Assembly (NCBI GenBank): GCA_964058805.1
Contig: CAXKVV010001052.1
Span: 1 to 17,993 of the forward strand
Reading direction: 5' to 3'
Length of the DNA: 17,993 bases
DNA from: Schoenoplectus triqueter
Taxonomy: Eukaryota > Streptophyta > Magnoliopsida > Poales > Cyperaceae
Shown: piece by piece, positions 13,962 to 17,993 of the stretch
How the letters are laid out: each line of letters begins with the position of its first letter
How positions within the stretch are numbered: position 1 is the stretch's first letter
Made by a program: the position numbers and the translations under genes
Notes under the pieces: generated by a model
What the model was told of the DNA's origin: nothing
The model's database searches: none
The model's input: the letters and a program-made list of their open reading frames with translations, nothing else

Positions 13962-15150
13962 CATTATTATTATTTTATTATTATTATTTTTACCTCTTAA
14001 ACTCTATTTATCTAGGAAAAGGGGTTAGCTATTTAACTAGAGTTTCATTTATATATATTTTTTATTTTTTTATAATAGCTAGAGTAGTAAAATTCTATTT
14101 TTATTATTTCTAAATTCTATTTATTCTATAGAAAATCATTTACAAAAATAATAGAAAATAAAATGGTTATGATTTTTATTTATATTTTTTTTAAAATGTT
14201 TATAGTAGTCAAGGTAATAGAATTTTATTATTATATTCTATTATATTGAAATATTATTCATTATGTAAGAATCATTCACAAAATTAAAAGGTAGTTAGCT
14301 ATACTATTTTACTATTATTACTTTTATTTTTTTGTTTTGTTTTATTTTTAATATCTATAATAGCTAAAAAGAAATCATTTACTAATATTCTATCCTATTT
14401 ATTATACTATTCATTATATCTATTTTTATTATTTCTATTTATTATCTATAGAAAAATATAAGATTTTTTTATTATTATTTGAAAATAGTCATAAGAGATG
14501 AAATTCATTATGTTTTTATTACAACTATTATTTTTATTACATTTTATTCATCAAAAGTATTTTTATTATATATTTGTATAGAAATAACAAAAGAAATACA
14601 ATTCATATTATAAAACTATATTATCATTCTTTATTATAAAAGAAAATGTATTTTACTATTTATTACCATGATATTATATTTTGTATATTTTGTGCTATTT
14701 ATTTATATCATTTATTATTATTTTTTTTTTACAGAAAATATCAATATAATATCTATTATTATTATTATTATTTTTTATCAAAGAATATAGCTAATCTCAT
14801 CATTTATTATAGTATATTACTATCACTATTATTATTTCATGGAAAATTACTTGAAAAATCACTAAAATATATCTAGTTATTATTTATGATTTTTATTTAT
14901 ATTTTTGGAATTTTTATAGTATTTAAAATGACAAGTCAAAGCTAAGTCAACTATACCAATATATGTAATGTTTTTTGCTTTTAAATTGTTTTATCATGAT
15001 TATATTTTTAAAACTGGAATATTATTGTATAGAAAAATAGTATGAAAAATAAGGAAATTTTAGAAACAAATTTGAGTCAATTTGGAGTTCAATAGCATTT
15101 TCAAATCATTCATTTATTCTATATTATTACTATTCTGTTATTATTTAATT
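13870..15150. other. Extremely AT-rich, low-complexity spacer
   Basis: About 1.3 kb is dominated by TTATTATT, ATTTTTATT and similar strings with very few G or C. An (ATT)n microsatellite runs at about 13932-13992 and shorter TTA runs lie near 14755-14775. The short open frames here are made of Tyr, Phe and Ile codons and show no family signs. I see no gene. It could be old repeat-derived DNA or a matrix-attachment-like region. Confidence 0.7.
13932..13992. repeat. ATT/TTA trinucleotide microsatellite, slightly interrupted
   Basis: A TTA/ATT run with a single C interruption near 13961 and a TTTT interruption near 13974. It should be length-polymorphic. Confidence 0.85.
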
Positions 15151-15152
15151 AA

Positions 15153-15312
15153 TGGGCTTAATATGGGCCGCCAGATCTGTATCAAGATCAGCGCCTATCT
15201 TTCATTTAATCCTATTCTTATTTGGGCCGCCAGATTAGATTAAGATTTGCACTGCGTGGATTGACGGCCCAGATTAATTCATGCTTTAATTTTCTAAAGA
15301 TTCAATAGCCCA
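15153..15312. promoter_or_regulatory. Cluster of five TGGGCY (site II-like) motifs
   Basis: TGGGCT lies at 15153-15158 and TGGGCC at 15164-15169 and 15223-15228 on the + strand. GGCCCA at 15266-15271 and AGCCCA at 15307-15312 are the same motif on the - strand. Two of them sit in a direct repeat TGGGCCGCCAGAT, 59 bp apart. Site II elements bind TCP factors in plant promoters of growth genes. A pyrimidine-rich stretch then precedes an ATG at 15402 that opens only a 14-codon frame, so no gene can be assigned. Confidence 0.4.
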
Positions 15313-15518
15313 GATCCTTTGGATTTGTCCCAATATTCGTGCGGCCTCTCAAGATTAGTGCAAGAGATCCTTTCTCTGTCTCTTCTTTATCGTGCTTCAA
15401 GATGCGTGCTAGGAGGTTGATTCCGGTACTCCGGCGATCTGATTAATGATCGGACACCACAGTCGGCGTCGCCTTGGCTTGCAGAACCTAACTACACCTT
15501 TTGATTGTACTACGGTGC

Positions 15519-15536
15519 GGTGGATTGTCGGCGCCA
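15519..15536 (-). other. Weak candidate primer-binding site
   Basis: On the - strand TGGCGCCG begins at 15536, three bases after a CA that could end an LTR (TTGTGCA, then CGG). These eight bases match the complement of a tRNA 3' end of the Asp type, but the following bases do not. It would place the 5' LTR to its right and leave a leader of about 3.5 kb before gag. An eight-base match is little evidence. Confidence 0.2.
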
Positions 15537-15540
15537 CCGT

Positions 15541-16450
15541 GCACAATTGACTGGACCATACCGTTTTGGTACCGATCGATTTTCTTGATCAAATCAGATT
15601 GTTTCATTCACGATTTCTTGTAATTCTTGGTTCATTCACATAATTCCAAGTCTCAATTAACAGAATTAGTAATTTGATCACCACAACAACCTTTTCTTTT
15701 ACTTGAATCACGATGAAACAGTGGCTGAGAGCGGTACCGATTGACAATTCGATATCATACTCAGTGTTTCTAATCAATTGCTTCAATTTAGTCGATCTTA
15801 TTGATACAGAACCCGTCGCCTATGCAATGCGCTTTGATCAAAGCATGTAGCTTGATCAATTGAAGTACTTTCGAATGCTATTGCATTGCTGGTTCAGGAT
15901 TCTAGCAATTAACTTCAGAATCACGATCAATCACTCGATTAAAAGTTGAATTCTTGAGGCAATTGCTTAGAAACACAGAGGCTAAGAGGTCAATGACCTT
16001 CGATCAGCCAATTAGAGCTAAGAGATCACTTGATCTTCTATTAGCTTTTTCTGACAGATTAATTCATTCCCTTAATTACTCAATTAATCAAGAAAGAAAC
16101 AAAAAGATAGAATAGAAAGGGTCTAAATAGTAAGGCGATAGTTCAAAGAAGAGATTCAATCAAGAAAATTGAGAAATTCAATTGAATTGAAGAGGAAATA
16201 TACGACAAAGCAAATAACAGTATCAAGAATTCTCGAATTATTCAAAATTGAGCACAATTACCACTCAAACTCTCCATTTACAATGAATACACTCACCTTT
16301 CCTTCTTTTCTGTAGCTCTGAGCTCTTAGATTGCTTGTTAATGGTGGAAGGGAGTGTGTATACCGAGCTCTCAACACTTGTTGAGTTCAATCGGTTGGTA
16401 AAGCTTCTAATTTGCTCTCTAGATAGTTTCTTGAAGGGCTATGGGTCTCT
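15541..16450. other. Unassigned stretch without a recognisable gene
   Basis: The composition is moderately AT-rich with many ATTGA/TCAAT and GATCA words, including the 14-bp palindrome GCTTTGATCAAAGC at 15831-15844. The longest open frame, about 60 codons on the - strand, has no recognisable features. If the - strand promoter at 16478-16521 is real, this stretch would be its transcribed leader or the R-U5 part of an LTR. Confidence 0.4.
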
Positions 16451-16477
16451 CTTCTCCTCTGTGAATCAATTCTGAGG

Positions 16478-16521
16478 GTTTATATAAGCTAGGGGTATGT
16501 GTATTGCTAAATGGTGATTGG
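16478..16521 (-). promoter_or_regulatory. Putative - strand promoter: CCAAT and TATA boxes
   Basis: Read on the - strand, CCAAT (16521-16517) lies about 30 bp ahead of TTATATAAACC (16488-16478), a near-consensus plant TATA box. The start site would be near 16450. It points toward the retroelement, so it could be the U3 promoter of the 5' LTR, but no LTR boundary supports this and it may belong to an unrelated unit. Confidence 0.4.
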
Positions 16522-16730
16522 TTGGGTAATTAGTGTTTGGATTACGGTTTAAACTCAATCTCAACCCTTGGTTCAATCTAAATCAGTGGCTAGGATGCAT
16601 TTGTGTTTTCTAATTACTCAATTGAGTCAATCTTTAGCAGTTAAGCCGTTTTGAGTTAGTTGCATATACTCTCTTATTTACCCCTTTGCCACTATTCGGC
16701 CTTCACATTCTTGCAAGCCTTTCTGGCTCT

Positions 16731-16768
16731 TTCTAGAACCTTCCAAGCCTTACACTATGCCTATATAA
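16731..16768 (+). promoter_or_regulatory. Putative heat-responsive + strand promoter: HSE and TATA box
   Basis: TTCTAGAACCTTC (16731-16743) contains three perfect alternating heat-shock pentamers (nTTCn nGAAn nTTCn), the minimal strong HSE. TATATAA (16762-16768) follows 18 bp later, the close spacing seen in plant heat-shock gene promoters. The start site would be near 16795. The transcript would run to the right, into the nearly ATG-free leader and the basic exon. Confidence 0.55.
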
Positions 16769-16794
16769 GCTGCTAGCATGCTCCCTTAGCTCCA

Positions 16795-17280
16795 TTTTAC
16801 AGAATTGATCTCAATTCGCATCTTCTTCTCCATTACAAGCTATAATCAAGTTTTAAACTTTCATCTCACTTCCTTGCTTGTTTCTTCTGTCTCAAAGCCT
16901 TAACATCATTGATTTAGTGTCAGGCAACTCCTTGTGCTCTTATCTAGTCGATTTGCAAGCTCCATCACAGTGTTTGATCAACTCACTTCTAGGCCGAGTT
17001 GTGAATTGGTGCAACTCCTACATCCAGCATTTAATTCTCTTCAATTCTTGCTCTAACATCATCGCCTTAGACCTAGGAAGCTCTCCAAACCATTGATTGC
17101 AAGCTTTAAGCTTCAATCGACAAGTTCAAGATTTTTGCTCGAGGTAATTATCTCTGCCATATCTCTTCTTCCGCTGCATTATTTTAAAATTTGAATTCAC
17201 CTACCTTCTCTCCTTTGTATAATGTAGCCAAGGCTGGGAGCAATTAACTCTAAGTGAAGCCTTTTGCCTGATCTCCATTG
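16795..17280 (+). promoter_or_regulatory. Predicted 5' leader with a small intron (17144-17227)
   Basis: In about 485 nt the only ATG is at 17222, where seven or eight would be expected by chance. That one falls in the last bases of a predicted 84-nt intron: donor GAG|GTAATTATC at 17144 and acceptor TTTGTATAATGTAG ending at 17227 after a pyrimidine-rich tract. The spliced leader would therefore have no upstream ATG before 17281. This is what a real 5' untranslated region looks like. Confidence 0.5.
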
Positions 17281-17457
17281 ATGGCGCCATCGGCCGTAGA
17301 GGTGATCGGGAAGAAGAAGAGAAGAAGAGGGAAGAAGGGTGAAGCGTCCACAAGTGCGCCTGCATCCGGCGTTCGTGCACCAAAGCAGAGGAGAAGAAGA
17401 TCGCAGAGAGAGAGTCCCCAGGTGCCAGGTGCATACACTCTCTTTCCTTTTATTTAA
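17281..17457 (+). CDS. Short, very basic first exon or 58-codon ORF, unknown function
   Basis: The ATG at 17281 (context CATTGATGGCG) is the first ATG of the predicted spliced leader. The unspliced frame runs 58 codons to TAA at 17455. The peptide opens MAPSAVEVIG, followed by a Lys/Arg run KKKRRRGKKG, then a small-residue stretch and a second basic run KQRRRR; these look like nuclear or nucleic-acid-binding signals. Donor-like CAG|GTGCCA (after 17421) or CCAG|GTGCAT (after 17428) suggests the coding part continues in an exon beyond the window. I do not recognise the gene. It could be the first exon of a host nuclear protein or the start of another element's Gag-like protein. Confidence 0.4.
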   Translation: MAPSAVEVIGKKKRRRGKKGEASTSAPASGVRAPKQRRRRSQRESPQVPGAYTLFPFI

Positions 17458-17679
17458 ATTCCAGTTAATGCTTCTGCGTAGACTTGGCTTGCCATCTATT
17501 CATGCATCATAGGTTCATAGATCTGACAATGGGCCCCACTTGTAGGATTACTGAGTCTAGGCGCATAGCAATGGGTTAATGATTGATTAGTGCATGATTT
17601 GGGTTAATTGATATGATATGGCATGTTGTGATTGGCTCATTAGTTTAATCACCCTCCTTTATCTCTGATTATCCATTAG

Positions 17680-17935
17680 CTAATGCTGAGGTGGCCTTAT
17701 AGTATGGTGCCATGTGGCACAGGGCTGGGTGAAATGGCCCTGTGATGTAGTGCCATGTGGCACTGGGGTAATGAGGTGGCCCTGTGATGTAGTGCCATGT
17801 GGCACTGGGGTGATGAGGTGGCCCTGTGACTGTCTGCCACGTGGCACCAAGGTGGGGCCCACCTGTCAGTGACTCATACAAGGGTGGGGCCCACTTGCTG
17901 ACATGGCCCAATGAGAGGCTGCCACGTGGCACACC
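17680..17935. repeat. 42-bp tandem repeat built on TGCCAYGTGGCA palindromes
   Basis: The 12-bp element occurs at 17708-17719, 17751-17762, 17793-17804, 17835-17846 and 17920-17931. Spacing is 43, 42, 42 and 85 bp, so one unit has decayed. The first three read TGCCATGTGGCA and the last two TGCCACGTGGCA, which contains a perfect G-box (CACGTG). The intervening sequence is repeated too (GAGGTGGCCCTGTGATGTAG). G-boxes bind plant bZIP and bHLH factors. The array also creates a false open frame on the - strand. Confidence 0.85.
17851..17894. repeat. Two GGTGGGGCCCAC inverted-repeat motifs
   Basis: GGTGGG-G-CCCACC lies at 17851-17863 and GGTGGG-G-CCCAC at 17883-17894, about 32 bp apart. The first continues into CTGTCAGTGACTCA. 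From memory, such strings are frequent near genes in grass genomes, which is the basis for the tentative monocot suggestion. Confidence 0.5.
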
Positions 17936-17993
17936 CTCTCTCTTCGCCTATTTTATTCCTTCTGTGTTTCTTGCACCCAGTTTGTACCCAGAG

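Larger units (their letters stand above)
1..15536 (-). mobile_element. Ty3/gypsy LTR retrotransposon, Tat-like lineage (ends not defined)
   Basis: The core is a full gag-pol ORF on the - strand in the Ty3/gypsy order PR-RT-RNaseH-INT. A second RNase H lies between RT/RNase H and integrase, there is no chromodomain, and a probable antisense ORF lies beyond pol. Together these match the Tat group (Grande, Retand and Ogre relatives). The limits given are provisional: the left end is open because the 3' LTR must lie outside, and the right limit is a weak primer-binding-site candidate. No direct LTR repeat could be found within the window, as expected if only one LTR, or none, is present. Confidence 0.65.

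Noticed and set aside
14646..14876. 76-codon + frame in the AT-rich block
   Set aside because: It is made almost only of Tyr, Ile, Phe and Leu codons from low-complexity DNA; no signal peptide-plus-domain logic and no conserved motif.
1240..15540. LTR pair flanking gag-pol inside the window
   Set aside because: I compared the left flank (1240-2960) with the right flank (12390-15540) for shared words and found no direct repeat; an antisense gene before the 3' LTR explains why that LTR would lie outside.
15604..15786. 60-codon - strand frame
   Set aside because: No recognisable features and AT-rich noncoding surroundings; the length is within chance expectation.
17669..17932. 87-codon - strand frame with repeated ATWHYITGP-like units
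   Set aside because: It is a by-product of the 42-bp palindromic repeat array; the unit length is a multiple of three, which keeps a frame open by chance.

Overview
The window looks like plant nuclear DNA. It carries a very large Ty3/gypsy-type retrotransposon polyprotein, GT-AG introns with plant-like pyrimidine-rich 3' ends, TATA and CCAAT promoters, and long AT-rich spacers. G-box palindromes and GGGGCCCACCTGTCAGTG-like sequence near the right end hint at a grass or another monocot, but this is from memory of such genomes and is weak. No bacterial, organellar, tRNA or rRNA genes were seen.

Layout, left to right. (1) Positions 1-1239, + strand: the 3' part of a spliced gene, three exons with phase-1 introns, coding for an acidic linker and a C-terminal coiled coil. 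Its place beyond the end of pol and its antisense orientation fit the extra antisense ORF known from Tat-lineage retrotransposons. (2) 1240-2959: noncoding, with stem-loops and a 240-bp tandem duplication whose stems show paired changes. (3) 2960-12049, - strand: one uninterrupted gag-pol ORF of 3029 codons. The order is Gag with capsid-like core, CHHC knuckle 1, protease, acidic repeats, coiled coil, CHHC knuckle 2, reverse transcriptase, degenerate RNase H, second intact RNase H, integrase, GPY/F end. The dual RNase H and the lack of a chromodomain point to the Tat lineage. (4) 12050-12460: a leader with a strong 3' splice site just before the gag ATG and a long inverted repeat. (5) 12480-13870: two families of short hairpins, each with a conserved loop and covarying arms. 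(6) 13870-15150: extremely AT-rich DNA. (7) 15150-15540: a cluster of TGGGCY motifs and a weak primer-binding-site candidate. (8) 16450-17993: divergent TATA promoters. The + one has a heat-shock element and leads, through a nearly ATG-free leader with a small intron, to a short, very basic first coding exon. A 42-bp repeat array built on TGCCAYGTGGCA palindromes follows.

The retroelement reads right to left, so its 5' LTR should lie somewhere to the right of gag and its 3' LTR beyond the left edge. No LTR pair can therefore be compared here and the element's ends are not fixed.

The most unusual signal is the set of hairpin arrays upstream of gag. Stems co-vary between copies, loops are conserved, and in two families 15 of 15 imperfect pairs are A.C on the + strand, which is G.U in RNA of the - (gag-pol) strand. 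This suggests selection on a folded RNA leader. A second unusual feature is the duplicated 84-residue CHHC module placed on both sides of the protease.
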